A stretch of 64,000 bases of DNA from Myxococcus guangdongensis (GTDB lineage Bacteria; Myxococcota; Myxococcia; Myxococcales; Myxococcaceae), in assembly GCF_024198255.1 (NCBI RefSeq), contig NZ_JAJVKW010000005.1:186001-250000 (forward strand), given 5' to 3'. Position numbers and translations under genes: made by a program. Shown here in pieces: positions 47,981-56,477 of the stretch. How positions within the stretch are numbered: position 1 is the stretch's first letter; every line of letters begins with the position of its first letter. A model generated the notes under the pieces. That model was not told where the DNA came from. It made no database searches and saw nothing but the letters and a program-made list of their open reading frames with translations.

Positions 47981-48652
47981 TCAGGGGTCGGCCTTGGGCG
48001 CCTTGCCCCAGTTGCCGTCCTTGAAGATCTTCACGTTGCCCTTGGATCCGCCTCCGCCAATCAGGCCCGTGACGGTGGCCTGGATGGGCTTGCCTCCGGG
48101 CGGCTGGTAGACGACGCGCGCCTTGCGGCCGGCGGGGATGGACGGGTGGGTGCTGTCGATGAGCAGGTAGACGGTCTTCCCATCGGACTGGATGCGGTCG
48201 GTGTCGTGCTTGTGGCTCAGCTCGGCGAGCAGCTCGCCGTCATCCACGCTGCTCGGCTCGCTGTTGAGCAGGCGCACCTTGACGCGCAGCCAGTTCTTGG
48301 CGCCCTTGCCGCTCTCCGTCGCGTACTCGCGCACGCCCTGGATGATGACGGCCAGGTCGGCGCCATTGCCCGGGGCTCCCGCCGCGAGCTTCAGGCCCGT
48401 CTGCTTGCTGGAGTCCGCGTCGATGAGCAGCGTGGCGTTGGAGCAGCGGTTCTTGCATTCCTCGCCCCACGGCTCCTTGTCGAAGCGCAGGCGCATGGCG
48501 AAGTCGCTGCCCTGCGGGGCGATGACGGCGTCGACGATGACCGGACGCTCGCCGTCCGGAGGCGCGGTGTACTTGAAAGTGGACCGTTCCTTGGCGACGA
48601 CGCTCGAGCCGGCGAGGAGGGTACAGGCGAGCAACGGCAGAGAGCGCTTCAC
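47981..48652 (-). CDS. Exported protein of unknown function
   Basis: A 223-residue protein starting at the GTG at 48652, which has a GGAGG site nine bases upstream. The signal peptide is VKRSLPLLACTLLAGSSVVA. The mature part is beta-rich, with CKNRCSNATLLIDADSS, VIIQGVREYA, WLRVKVRLLNSEPSSVD and VYLLIDSTHPSIPAG; it contains one Cys pair (C-x3-C) that may form a disulfide. No family could be recognised. The pattern of short strands with Asp-rich turns is compatible with an immunoglobulin-like or carbohydrate-binding fold, but that is a guess. Single gene between two terminator-like structures and the divergent MBL gene. Confidence 0.7.
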   Translation of the reverse strand: MKRSLPLLACTLLAGSSVVAKERSTFKYTAPPDGERPVIVDAVIAPQGSDFAMRLRFDKEPWGEECKNRCSNATLLIDADSSKQTGLKLAAGAPGNGADLAVIIQGVREYATESGKGAKNWLRVKVRLLNSEPSSVDDGELLAELSHKHDTDRIQSDGKTVYLLIDSTHPSIPAGRKARVVYQPPGGKPIQATVTGLIGGGGSKGNVKIFKDGNWGKAPKADP

Positions 48653-48722
48653 GGGGTGTGGACCTCCAGGGAAAAGACGTCCATTCAAGTGGGAAGCGCC
48701 CGTGCCTTCAAGTCTTGGGCGT

Positions 48723-48728
48723 TAGAGT
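48723..48728 (+). promoter_or_regulatory. TAGAGT hexamer before the MBL-fold gene
   Basis: TAGAGT lies 20 bases before the ATG at 48749, with GGGAGG between them as ribosome site. No good -35. Confidence 0.45.
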
Positions 48729-48748
48729 CTCCCCGGGAGGTGTGAGAG

Positions 48749-49405
48749 ATGCGGAATCCCTACGTGCGTCAGCTCAAGTTGGGCCCCATGGACAACTTCG
48801 TCTACCTCGTCGGCGCGGCGGACTCGCGCGACGTCGTGGTGGTGGACCCGGCCTGGGATGTGGCTGCGATTGAACGGGCAGTGGAGGAGGACGGCAAGCG
48901 CCTGGCGGGCGCGTTCGTCTCACACTGCCACTTCGACCACATCAACGGCCTGCCGGAGCTGTTGTCCAGGCACGACGTGCCCGTCTACGCGCAGCGCGCG
49001 GAGGTGGACTTCTCCGCGGAGCTGCGCGAGCTGTCCGGAGCGCTGCGCCCGCTGGGGCCCGGAGACGCGGTGCCGGTGGGCGAGGAGACGTTCCATGCGT
49101 TGCACACGCCGGGACACACGCCGGGCTCGCACTGCCTGCTGGCCGGGGACGCGCTCGTGTCCGGGGACACGCTGTTCATCAACGGGTGCGGGCGGTGCGA
49201 CATGAACGGCGGCGACCCGGAGGCGATGTACCGCTCCTTGTCGCAGGTGCTGCTGAAGGTTCCCGACTCCACGCGCCTGTGGCCCGGGCACGACTACGCG
49301 GACGTCCCGGTGGCGGCGCTGGGGGACGTGCGACAGAAGAACCCGTACTTCTCGTTCCCGGATGTCGCCTCGTTCGTCGCGTTCCGCATGCGCCCGAGGA
49401 AGTGA
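48749..49405 (+). CDS. MBL-fold metallohydrolase (glyoxalase II / persulfide dioxygenase-like)
   Basis: A 218-residue metallo-beta-lactamase-fold protein. The metal motif is complete: His59-x-His61-x-Asp63-His64 (SHCHFDH), TPGHTPGSH, GDALVSGDTLF and LWPGHDY. The spacing and the GDTLFINGCGRCDMNGGD segment resemble ETHE1-type persulfide dioxygenases and hydroxyacylglutathione hydrolases. The conserved GRxD-type turn reads GRCD. Cytoplasmic. Substrate cannot be decided from the sequence. The gene stands alone, divergent from the exported unknown and convergent with the crystallin-like gene. Confidence 0.85.
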   Translation: MRNPYVRQLKLGPMDNFVYLVGAADSRDVVVVDPAWDVAAIERAVEEDGKRLAGAFVSHCHFDHINGLPELLSRHDVPVYAQRAEVDFSAELRELSGALRPLGPGDAVPVGEETFHALHTPGHTPGSHCLLAGDALVSGDTLFINGCGRCDMNGGDPEAMYRSLSQVLLKVPDSTRLWPGHDYADVPVAALGDVRQKNPYFSFPDVASFVAFRMRPRK

Positions 49406-49416
49406 GCGCTGACGCG

Positions 49417-49448
49417 GGACCGGAGGCGCGACCACGGGCCTCCGGTCC
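49417..49448. terminator. Bidirectional 11-bp perfect hairpin between convergent genes
   Basis: GGACCGGAGGC (49417-49427) pairs perfectly with GCCTCCGGTCC (49438-49448) over a ten-base loop. It sits between the MBL gene stop (49405) and the crystallin-like gene stop (49467). One of the strongest hairpins in the window; no U-tract. Confidence 0.7.
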
Positions 49449-49466
49449 ACTCACGTCACGACGGGA

Positions 49467-50192
49467 CTACCAGTAGACGGCGACCGACGAGACGCGGTCG
49501 TTCCACGAGTGCCAGCGGCGGAACGGCCAGAAGCCCGTGTACCAGCCGTAGCTGCCCATGTTGCCGATGGCCCACGCGCGGCCCACCCACAGCACGTGGC
49601 CGCCGAAGTAGGAGTGCTCCGTCATCAGCGTCCAGCGGCCGCACTGGGTGCTCCACATGGAGGAGATGCGATCATTCCACCAGCCCAGCGTGTTGTAGCC
49701 CCAGCCCGGGTAGACGGAGAACGCCGCGCCGCCGTACCACGAGTGCTCGAAGAAGACCGACCAGGGGTTGCACGGGTACAGCTCCTGGCCCGTGGGCTGC
49801 TCGGACGGGAACTGCTGGGTCTGCTCGAAGTACTTCGTCAGGTCCGCCGTGGTGCGGAAGCCCTGCACGACGCTCTGCTCCGCCGACTTGCCGTCGAGCA
49901 CGTAGTGCGACAGGTGGATGTCCTTCTCCTGGAGCTCCTTCGCCGTGTACTTCACGCCGTCGACGAGGATGGGCAGCTCGGGCAGGAAGCCCTCCACGGG
50001 CTGCTTCTCGATGTCCTCACGCGGCGCGTCCCGCAGGACCCGGCTCAACGGGATGCGCGCCAGCTCGCCTTCCTTGTTGGGCAGGTCGCCCGTGGTGTGC
50101 TCGGGCACCGGCTCGATGTTCTGCGCGAAGGCCGCGCCCGTCGACAGCAGCGACGCCAACACCAGTGAACCCATCACTGACTTGAGATTCAT
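49467..50192 (-). CDS. Exported beta-gamma crystallin-like protein (protein S-related)
   Basis: A 241-residue protein from the ATG at 50192 (GGAGCAG site), with signal peptide MNLKSVMGSLVLASLLSTGAAFA. Residues 25-135 are polar and may form a prodomain. The last 100 residues hold two Greek-key units: FFEHSWYGGAAFSV ... WNDRISSMW and MTEHSYFGGHVLWV ... WNDRVSSVAVYW. Each ends with Asn-Asp-Arg-x-Ser-Ser, matching the N/D-N/D-x-x-S/T-S calcium motif of microbial beta-gamma crystallins. Protein S, the spore-coat protein of Myxococcus xanthus, belongs to that superfamily. The domain is very rich in Trp. It probably binds Ca2+ outside the inner membrane. Role unknown. Confidence 0.75.
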   Translation of the reverse strand: MNLKSVMGSLVLASLLSTGAAFAQNIEPVPEHTTGDLPNKEGELARIPLSRVLRDAPREDIEKQPVEGFLPELPILVDGVKYTAKELQEKDIHLSHYVLDGKSAEQSVVQGFRTTADLTKYFEQTQQFPSEQPTGQELYPCNPWSVFFEHSWYGGAAFSVYPGWGYNTLGWWNDRISSMWSTQCGRWTLMTEHSYFGGHVLWVGRAWAIGNMGSYGWYTGFWPFRRWHSWNDRVSSVAVYW

Positions 50193-50512
50193 TGCCTGCT
50201 CCTGGGGGTGTGGGGATGACCGCGGCCCGTTCCGGCCGCGTCGCCCGCACTCATAGCGTGTCTGTTCTGTGGCAGACAAATCAGTGAATTTTTGTTTAGC
50301 GATTAAATCTAGACTCACGTTCCGCTGGACCTGGGGCGCGGCTGTCACGGAGTCGCGCGCGCACATCCGCGTCGGCGCGACACGTGCCCGTGCGCGTCTG
50401 GAGAATGCCTGTCGTGTTGGAAGGGGAGGGCCGTCGCGCCCAGGGTCGATTCAGGCGGAGATGGAAGAATCCAGCCTGTCTTGCCTCATGGGCGCGACGG
50501 TCCTGTAACCGG
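50193..50512 (-). promoter_or_regulatory. Upstream region of the crystallin-like gene
   Basis: A 320-base gap without a supported gene. A 7-bp hairpin (CGCGGCC 50221-50227 with GGCCGCG 50234-50240) lies in the probable leader. Beyond it an unusually A/T-rich stretch (about 50270-50330) contains GTCTG/CAGAC arms (50260-50264 and 50273-50277) and, on the minus strand, TTGTCT with TATGAG 18 bases later as a possible promoter. The remaining part up to the esterase stop shows nothing further. A perfect 12-base palindrome, GTAACCGGTTAC, lies at 50505-50516 across the esterase stop. Confidence 0.4.
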
Positions 50513-52657
50513 TTACGGCCGATGCTGGGCGAACATCCAGTCCCAGAAGGACTGGCTCTGGTACGTGGGCGTCCCGAAGTCGGTGGTGCCCTGCGGATGC
50601 ACGGTGAAGCGGATGGGGGAGGTGCCCGCGGCATGGGCGCCGGGCTGGGTGCTCCACGTGTCGTTGGAGGCGTCGAACAGGTACGTCAGCGTCGCCGTGG
50701 GCGCGGGGAAGGTCAGGAACTGGTCCCAGCCGTAGGCCTTCGTCAGGCCGCGCAGCCACGAGTGCTGGGCCGTGCCCGCGTTGGCCGTCACCCACGCGTC
50801 CACCATCCACACGGGGACGTTGGTCAGCAGCGAGAGCGCGGGACCGGGGCCGCCCAGGTTGGCGCCCACCGGGGCGAGCGCGGCGATGCGGTCCCCATGC
50901 TGATAGGCGTAGTTCCACGCGCCGGAGCCTCCCAGCACGCGGCCGGTGATGTAGATGCGCGAGGTGTCCACGCGGTACTGGGCGACCAGGAAGTCCACGA
51001 GCGCGTCGAGCTGAGCGGGGTCCCAGTTGGCCGACGCGCGTGGCGCGAAGACGAGCGCCTTCTTGCCGCCGAAGTACGTCTTCCACGTGGCGCTGCTCCG
51101 GATGAGCTGGAGCGGGCCGTAGCGGGACACCACCTCGACGAGCTGGGCCTCGGTGCTGGTGGTGCCAATCTCGCCGGAGTCGTGCAGGTGGATGACCACG
51201 GGGTACGTCGTCGTCGGGGACGTCAGGTAGCCGGGGGGCAGGTACTCGCCGTAGGCGTACGTCGTCCCGGTGACGCTCGTGAGCCGGCCGATGACCTGGT
51301 CCTCGACGGTGATGGGCAGGCCCGACGTGGACTGACGGTAGGTGGCCGTCACGGTGGTGGCCGCCGCCGGCATGCTCAGCGTGGTGGTGGCGGACGTCGC
51401 GCTCGCCACGGTGGCGCCCGTCCAGCGGTCGAACACGTAGCCCGTGGCCGGCGCATCCGCGGTGATGGTGACCTGGGTGCCGCTCGTGTACTGGCCGTCG
51501 CCCGAGCCCGCGTTGACGGTGAGCGTGTACTTCGTCGTGGTGGCGGCGCGGTAGGTGGCGGTCACGGTGGTGGCGGCGGCGGGCATGGTCAGCGTCGTGG
51601 TGGCGGAGGTGGCGCTCGCGACGGTGGCGCCCGTCCACTTGTCGAAGACCTGGCCCGAGGCCGGGGCGTCCGCGGTGATGGTGACCTGGGTTCCGCTCGC
51701 ATACTGACCGTCACCGGAGCCCGCGTTGACGGTGAGCGCGTACGTCACGGGCGCGGGCGTGGTGCCGCGCTGTTGGGCGAGCATCCAGTCCCAGAACGCC
51801 TGCGTGCTGTACGACTGGGTCCATCCGGTGTGCGCGCTGCCCGTCAGCACGATGAGCCGGGCGACCGCGCTGCCCGTGCCCACGGCGCCCGTCTGGGACG
51901 TCCACGCCTTCGTGGTCTTGTCGAACTGGTACGTCGTCGTCTGAGTGGGCTCGGGGACGCCCACCACCTGCGAGGCGCCGTACACCTTCGTGTAGCCGAC
52001 GAGCCATGACTGCTGCGCGGCCACCTCGCCGTAGCTGCTGGAGGCCCAGACCGCCACGTCCTTGAGCGAGGTGAGCGTGTCACCCGGCGCGCCGATGTTG
52101 GTGGCGAACGGGGCGATGGCCGCCAGCTCCGTGCCGTATTGGTGCGCATAGCGCCACGTCCCCCAGCCGCCCATGCTCAGGCCCGTCAGGTACACGCGCG
52201 TGGGGTCCACCCGGTAGTTGGCGACGATGAACTGGATGAACGGACGCAGCTCCGTGGGCGAGTAGTTGTCCACGCTCTGCGGCGCGAAGACCATCACCTG
52301 CTTGTTGCCGAAGTACGTCTTCCACGTGGCGCTGGTGCGGATGTTGGCCAGCGCGCCGTGCTTCGTGGTGATGGTGTACAGCTCCGACTCCGTCGTCGCC
52401 CGGCCCAGCTCCCCCATCCCGTTGAGGTGGATGATGGCGGGGTAGCGCTGCGTCGACGTCAGATATCCAGGAGGCAGGTACTCGGAGTAGCCGAGCGTGG
52501 CTCCAGAGGCGCCCGGCAGCCGGGTCACAATCTGGTTCTCCACGGTGATGCTGACCGCGGAGCGCTGCACGTCGAGGGCCTGCGGGAAGCCTTCTTCGAC
52601 GCCGGGACCGCACGCCGCCAGGAGCACCAGGGCGACGTGGAGGACGACGCTTCTCAT
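50513..52657 (-). CDS. Exported two-domain esterase-like protein with central bacterial repeats; second domain inactive
   Basis: A 714-residue protein with a lipoprotein-like signal (LLAACGPG). An alpha/beta-hydrolase domain (about 35-300) resembles PHB depolymerase/feruloyl-esterase type enzymes; its nucleophile is Ser161 in LTGLSMGGWG, with a probable His in GSAHTGW. Two nearly identical 71-residue beta repeats follow (YTLTVNAGSGDGQY ... VTATYR). A second hydrolase domain (about 450-714) copies the first, but the elbow reads ITGRVLGGSG, with Val574 at the nucleophile position. That copy cannot use the usual mechanism and may bind substrate or surface instead. Linker repeats of this kind occur in secreted enzymes. 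TTGAAA/TAGAGT promoter upstream. Confidence 0.82.
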   Translation of the reverse strand: MRSVVLHVALVLLAACGPGVEEGFPQALDVQRSAVSITVENQIVTRLPGASGATLGYSEYLPPGYLTSTQRYPAIIHLNGMGELGRATTESELYTITTKHGALANIRTSATWKTYFGNKQVMVFAPQSVDNYSPTELRPFIQFIVANYRVDPTRVYLTGLSMGGWGTWRYAHQYGTELAAIAPFATNIGAPGDTLTSLKDVAVWASSSYGEVAAQQSWLVGYTKVYGASQVVGVPEPTQTTTYQFDKTTKAWTSQTGAVGTGSAVARLIVLTGSAHTGWTQSYSTQAFWDWMLAQQRGTTPAPVTYALTVNAGSGDGQYASGTQVTITADAPASGQVFDKWTGATVASATSATTTLTMPAAATTVTATYRAATTTKYTLTVNAGSGDGQYTSGTQVTITADAPATGYVFDRWTGATVASATSATTTLSMPAAATTVTATYRQSTSGLPITVEDQVIGRLTSVTGTTYAYGEYLPPGYLTSPTTTYPVVIHLHDSGEIGTTSTEAQLVEVVSRYGPLQLIRSSATWKTYFGGKKALVFAPRASANWDPAQLDALVDFLVAQYRVDTSRIYITGRVLGGSGAWNYAYQHGDRIAALAPVGANLGGPGPALSLLTNVPVWMVDAWVTANAGTAQHSWLRGLTKAYGWDQFLTFPAPTATLTYLFDASNDTWSTQPGAHAAGTSPIRFTVHPQGTTDFGTPTYQSQSFWDWMFAQHRP
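51337..51762 (-). repeat. Two tandem 213-bp repeats inside the esterase gene
   Basis: Copies 51337-51549 and 51550-51762 are highly similar at nucleotide level and encode 71-residue beta-type bacterial repeats. The reading frame is kept. Copy number could change by recombination. Confidence 0.8.
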
Positions 52658-52692
52658 GGGAACACCTTTCGAGGGGGAGTACGACCCGACCC

Positions 52693-52729
52693 ACTCTAGT
52701 AGGCGCTCTGCAATTGTTTCAAGATTGCA
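52693..52729 (-). promoter_or_regulatory. Promoter and possible operator of the esterase gene
   Basis: On the minus strand TTGAAA (52717-52722) and TAGAGT (52693-52698) are 18 bases apart, 35 bases before the ATG. A perfect inverted repeat, TGCAAT (52709-52714) and ATTGCA (52724-52729) with nine bases between, is centred close to the -35 hexamer. A repressor binding there would block the polymerase. Confidence 0.55.
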
Positions 52730-52753
52730 TCTGTTTCGGAGTGTTCGAGGCTG

Positions 52754-53491
52754 TCATGCCCTCCGGGCCCGGGAGCCGACGGGGGGCATCTGCAGGCCCT
52801 GGGGCCGGGCGTGGAGCGAGCGGTAGGCCGCGAAGGAGAGCAGGCCCACGGCGAGCAGCGTCCAGAGGGCGGCCCAGACGACGGCGGGCACATAGGTGAG
52901 GTCCGCGAGCAGGGCCGCGTCGCTGCGCGAGCGCACGGCGCTGTTCCACAGGTCGTCGCGCAAATCGAACACGGCGTACAGCGCGGTGAAGGCGGCGATG
53001 AACAGGTTGACGAAGTCCACCGCGCCGTCCGGCAGCCACTTCGCGCCGATGCCCATGACCGCGGCGGTGCCCACGCAGAAGGCCAGGGTGAAGGCGTCCC
53101 CCGCGTACAAGAGGCCCATCACGACGAGCCACACACACGCGGCCCCCAGCACCCACCGGCGCAGCCGGAAGCGGAAGGTGGCGAGCAGCAGGCCCGCGCC
53201 GGCCACCGCGCTGCCCAGGTAGCCGCCCGAGTACACGGCGATCTGCCGCAGCATGCCCGGAGGCAGGCGCGACAGGCAGGAGCCCGACTCATCGGCCGCC
53301 AGGTGGATGCGGTCCACGGAGCCCCCCACCAACAGGGTGGCGAGCGCGTGTCCGCTCTCGTGCATCATCACCACGAGCAGCTTCAGTGGCCAGAAGACGG
53401 GCGAGTACCAGAAGTACCAACCGACCCCCAGCATGACGAGCAGGAGGGCCAGGCGGCCGAAATCGAGCTGTGCACCGCTGGCGGTCTTCAT
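52754..53491 (-). CDS. M50-like (site-2 protease family) membrane protein
   Basis: A 245-residue protein with six to seven membrane helices; an ATG ten codons upstream (53521) is an alternative start. The first helix region carries MMHESGHALATLLVGG, an HExxH motif inside a hydrophobic setting, as in the peptidase M50B-like family (PF13398 type). A second metal-ligand motif (NPxxD or LDG) is not obvious, so activity is uncertain. FDLRDDLWN lies in a later loop. C-terminal tail basic. Monocistronic. Confidence 0.75.
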   Translation of the reverse strand: MKTASGAQLDFGRLALLLVMLGVGWYFWYSPVFWPLKLLVVMMHESGHALATLLVGGSVDRIHLAADESGSCLSRLPPGMLRQIAVYSGGYLGSAVAGAGLLLATFRFRLRRWVLGAACVWLVVMGLLYAGDAFTLAFCVGTAAVMGIGAKWLPDGAVDFVNLFIAAFTALYAVFDLRDDLWNSAVRSRSDAALLADLTYVPAVVWAALWTLLAVGLLSFAAYRSLHARPQGLQMPPVGSRARRA

Positions 53492-53631
53492 CGGTACCGG
53501 GGCCTCCCCACCATGGGACACCCCAACACTTAAGTCGGGTCCCTCTTCCCGGGAAACTCCTGGCTTGCCGCGGGGCGTCGTGACGTGAGGCGGATGTCGC
53601 CTGCGGGCGCCGGACGGGGTAGGGATGGGGC

Positions 53632-55809
53632 ATGAAGAAGACGCTCCTCCTGCTCTCGCTCGTGGCTGCCCCGGCGCTCGCCGGGGAAGGGAAGTGGACC
53701 CCTCAGCAGGTCCTGGAACTGGACCCGGCCTGGCTGCGCGCCCAGGGCCTCCAGGTGCCCCCCAAGAAGCTTTGGGACCCCAAGCGCGGCACCGGCCTGC
53801 TCGCGGGCGCCGTGAATGTGGGCGGGTGTACCGGCGCCTTCATCTCCAACACGGGCCTGGTCATCACCAACCACCACTGTGCCTTCGGCATCATCCAGGA
53901 GCACAGCACCCCCCAGCGGGACCTCATCACCCAGGGCTTCCTGGCCACGGAGCGCAAGGACGAGCTGCCCGGCAAGGGCGCGCGCGTGCAGGTCCCCCGC
54001 AGCTTCACGGACGTGACGGCGCAGGTGCTGGCGGCGGTGCCCCAGGGCGCGGACGACACGGCCCGCTTCAAGGCCATCGAGCGCAAGCAGAAGGAGCTGG
54101 TGGCCGAGTGCGAGAAGCGCCCCGCCACCCGCTGCCAGGTGTCCACGTTCGACGGCGGCGTGAACTACACGCTGGTGGACGCGGTGGAGCTGCAGGACTC
54201 GCGGCTCGTCTACGCCCCGCCGCGCGCGGTGGGCGAGTACGGCGGTGAGGAGGACAACTGGATGTGGCCGCGCCACACCGGCGACTTCGCCATCCTCCGC
54301 GCGTACACCGCGCCGGACGGCACGTCGGCGGCGTACAGCGACAAGAACGTGCCCTACAAGGCGGAGTTCTTCTTCCCGCTGTCCACCGAGGGCGTGAAGC
54401 CCGGTGACTTCGTCATGGTGCTGGGCTACCCGGGCCGCACCTACCGCGCGCTGCTCGCGGAGGAGATGGCGGAGCGCCAGTCCCGGCTCTACCCGCGCAT
54501 GCGCGACGTGTTCGGCGAGGCCATCCGCATCCTCGAGGAGGAGGGCGACAAGGACCCGGCCGGGAAGATCGCCGTGGCCTCCACGCTCAAGGGCCTGCAC
54601 AACGTGCACAAGAACGCGGGCGGGCAGCTGGCGGGCCTCAAGCGCGGGCGAATCGTCGAGAAGCAGCGCGAGGCCGAGGCGGACGTGGCGGCCTGGGCGA
54701 CGAAGAGCACCGCGAAGTGGGGTGGGGCGCTGAAGTCCCGCGAGGAGCTGCTCACCGAGCAGCAGGCGAACGCGAAGGTGTTCGAGCGCGAGTTCCTGCT
54801 CGGCGCCACGGGCCGGCTCGCCCGGGGCCCGTCGCTGGCGGTGACGCTGGCGCGGCTGGCCACCGAGCGCGCGAAGCCCGATTTGGAGCGCCGCCCGGCA
54901 TACATGGAGCGCGAGCAGGTGCGCATCAAGGACCGCCTGGAGCGCGAGCAGAAGAACGTGTTCCTGCCCGCGGAGAAGCGGCTGCTCACGGCCTTCGTGC
55001 GGCGCGCGCAGGCGCTGGGCGCGGATGAGCGCATCGCGGCGGTGGACAAGCACTTCGGCAAGACGTTCGTGGAGAAGGACGTGGCCGCGAAGGTGGACGC
55101 GATGTACGCGGGCACGCAGGTGCTCACGCTCGCCGAGCGGATGAAGATGGGCACGGAGACGCTCGCGCAGCTGCAGGCGCGCAAGGACCCGCTCCTGGCG
55201 TTCGGCCTGGACCTGGCGCGCGAGCAGGAGGCGCTGGATGAGGCGCAGGACCGTCGCGATGGCGCCTCGTCGCGGCTGCGGCCCGACTGGCGCAAGGCGG
55301 TGCTGGCGCATGCGGGCAAGCCCGTGGCGCCGGACGCGAACGGGACGCTGCGGGTGACGTTCGCCAAGGTGCAGGGCTACTCGCCCCGGGATGGCGCGGT
55401 GTACACGCCGCAGACGACGCTGTCGGGCATGCTGGCCAAGCACACGGGCGAGGAGCCCTTCGACGTGCCCGAGCGCGTCTCGAAGGTCGCCGAGGCGAAG
55501 CGCTATGGTGCGTGGGCGGACAAGAAGCTCAAGGAGGTCCCGGTGAACTTCCTGGCGGACGCGGACACCACGGGCGGCAACTCGGGCAGCCCCACGGTGA
55601 ACGGCCGAGGGCAGCTGGTGGGCGTGAACTTCGACCGCGTCTGGGAGAACGTGGCCAACGATTTCGGCTACAACCCGGACGTGGCGCGCAACGTGAACGT
55701 AGACGTGCGCTACGTGCTGTGGATGCTGGACCAGGTGGAGAACGCGGACGCGCTGCTGAGGGAGCTGGGCGTGCGCAAGGGCCCGCCGGTGGCGGGGGAG
55801 ACGCGCTGA
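53632..55809 (+). CDS. S46-family dipeptidyl peptidase (DPP7/DPP11 type), predicted acidic specificity
   Basis: A 725-residue protein with signal peptide MKKTLLLLSLVAAPALA, length typical for S46. The trypsin-like triad residues are visible: His in TNHHCAFG, Asp in WPRHTGDF, and Ser651 in GGNSGSP (codon at 55582). The residue 18 positions after the serine is Arg669 (VNFDRVWE). In this family Gly there (DPP7) accepts hydrophobic P1 residues and Arg (DPP11) accepts Asp/Glu, so an acidic preference is predicted. The enzyme should release dipeptides in the periplasm, fitting a predatory, amino-acid-consuming organism. Its stop overlaps the next start (TGATG). Confidence 0.92.
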   Translation: MKKTLLLLSLVAAPALAGEGKWTPQQVLELDPAWLRAQGLQVPPKKLWDPKRGTGLLAGAVNVGGCTGAFISNTGLVITNHHCAFGIIQEHSTPQRDLITQGFLATERKDELPGKGARVQVPRSFTDVTAQVLAAVPQGADDTARFKAIERKQKELVAECEKRPATRCQVSTFDGGVNYTLVDAVELQDSRLVYAPPRAVGEYGGEEDNWMWPRHTGDFAILRAYTAPDGTSAAYSDKNVPYKAEFFFPLSTEGVKPGDFVMVLGYPGRTYRALLAEEMAERQSRLYPRMRDVFGEAIRILEEEGDKDPAGKIAVASTLKGLHNVHKNAGGQLAGLKRGRIVEKQREAEADVAAWATKSTAKWGGALKSREELLTEQQANAKVFEREFLLGATGRLARGPSLAVTLARLATERAKPDLERRPAYMEREQVRIKDRLEREQKNVFLPAEKRLLTAFVRRAQALGADERIAAVDKHFGKTFVEKDVAAKVDAMYAGTQVLTLAERMKMGTETLAQLQARKDPLLAFGLDLAREQEALDEAQDRRDGASSRLRPDWRKAVLAHAGKPVAPDANGTLRVTFAKVQGYSPRDGAVYTPQTTLSGMLAKHTGEEPFDVPERVSKVAEAKRYGAWADKKLKEVPVNFLADADTTGGNSGSPTVNGRGQLVGVNFDRVWENVANDFGYNPDVARNVNVDVRYVLWMLDQVENADALLRELGVRKGPPVAGETR

Positions 55810-56471
55810 TGACCGAGCCGGCGGACACCTCGTTGCCACTGCCTGTCTTCCGGCCGGAAGAGCAGGTGTGTGGCAACTGCAAGTTGTGGAGCCCTCACTC
55901 GGTAGATGAGCGCCGGGGGTGGGTGGGGCCCTGCCGGCTCCAGTCGTCTCGGGGGATGTTTCCGCCGTCCGCCCCCATCTGTGACAAGTACGCGCCCCGG
56001 GGCACGGCCGTGGCCCCGGCGGCGCAGTCCCCTACTCGCGAGCGCACCGCCCGGAGCGTGGCCCCGGTGGTGATTCGCCGCCGGGTGGCGGACCCCAACG
56101 AAGTCATCGACCTGGATGGGCTGAACATGACGCGTGAAGAGCTGATGGACATCTTCCGGGAGGCGTCGGGCCTCACGGATGCGCCGCCGCTCGCGGGCAA
56201 GTGGGAGGGCGGCACGGTGCGCCTGGTCCCCGGCAACCCCGAGCTGCAGGCGAAGGACTTGCCCATCGACAACCTGTTCCACAAGGTCGTCATGGTGCGC
56301 GACAGGCTGCGCGTGCTCGAGCAGAAGCTCAACGCGCACCCGAAGCTGTCCGACGCGGAGAAGGTGGAGATGCAGAGCTACATCACCCGCGTGTACGGCT
56401 CGCTCACCAGCTTCAACGTCCTCTTCAAGGACAAGGGCGACCAGTTCGTCGGCGCCAAGGGCGACGAGTAG
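55809..56471 (+). CDS. Conserved-looking hypothetical protein with four-Cys motif
   Basis: A 220-residue protein beginning in the stop codon of the peptidase gene, so the two are coupled. Residues 20-60 contain a C-x2-C...C...C pattern (VCGNCKLW, GPCRLQ, ICDKY) that suits a zinc or iron-sulfur site. Residues 60-100 are Thr/Ala/Arg-rich. The rest is helical: NMTREELMDIFREASGL and a C-terminal region with HKVVMVRDRLRVLEQKLN and a final helix ending VGAKGDE. I do not recognise the family. Its stop lies six bases from the convergent sigma-factor stop. Confidence 0.75.
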   Translation: MTEPADTSLPLPVFRPEEQVCGNCKLWSPHSVDERRGWVGPCRLQSSRGMFPPSAPICDKYAPRGTAVAPAAQSPTRERTARSVAPVVIRRRVADPNEVIDLDGLNMTREELMDIFREASGLTDAPPLAGKWEGGTVRLVPGNPELQAKDLPIDNLFHKVVMVRDRLRVLEQKLNAHPKLSDAEKVEMQSYITRVYGSLTSFNVLFKDKGDQFVGAKGDE

Positions 56472-56477
56472 CTGTTT

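Noticed and set aside
50270-50330. A/T-rich island as a sign of horizontal transfer
   Set aside because: It is only about 60 bases, lies in a promoter position, and the flanking genes have normal composition for the window.
50505-50516. Perfect palindrome GTAACCGGTTAC as a terminator or operator
   Set aside because: Without a loop it cannot form a stable RNA hairpin, and it overlaps the esterase stop codon with no promoter near it. It may be chance.
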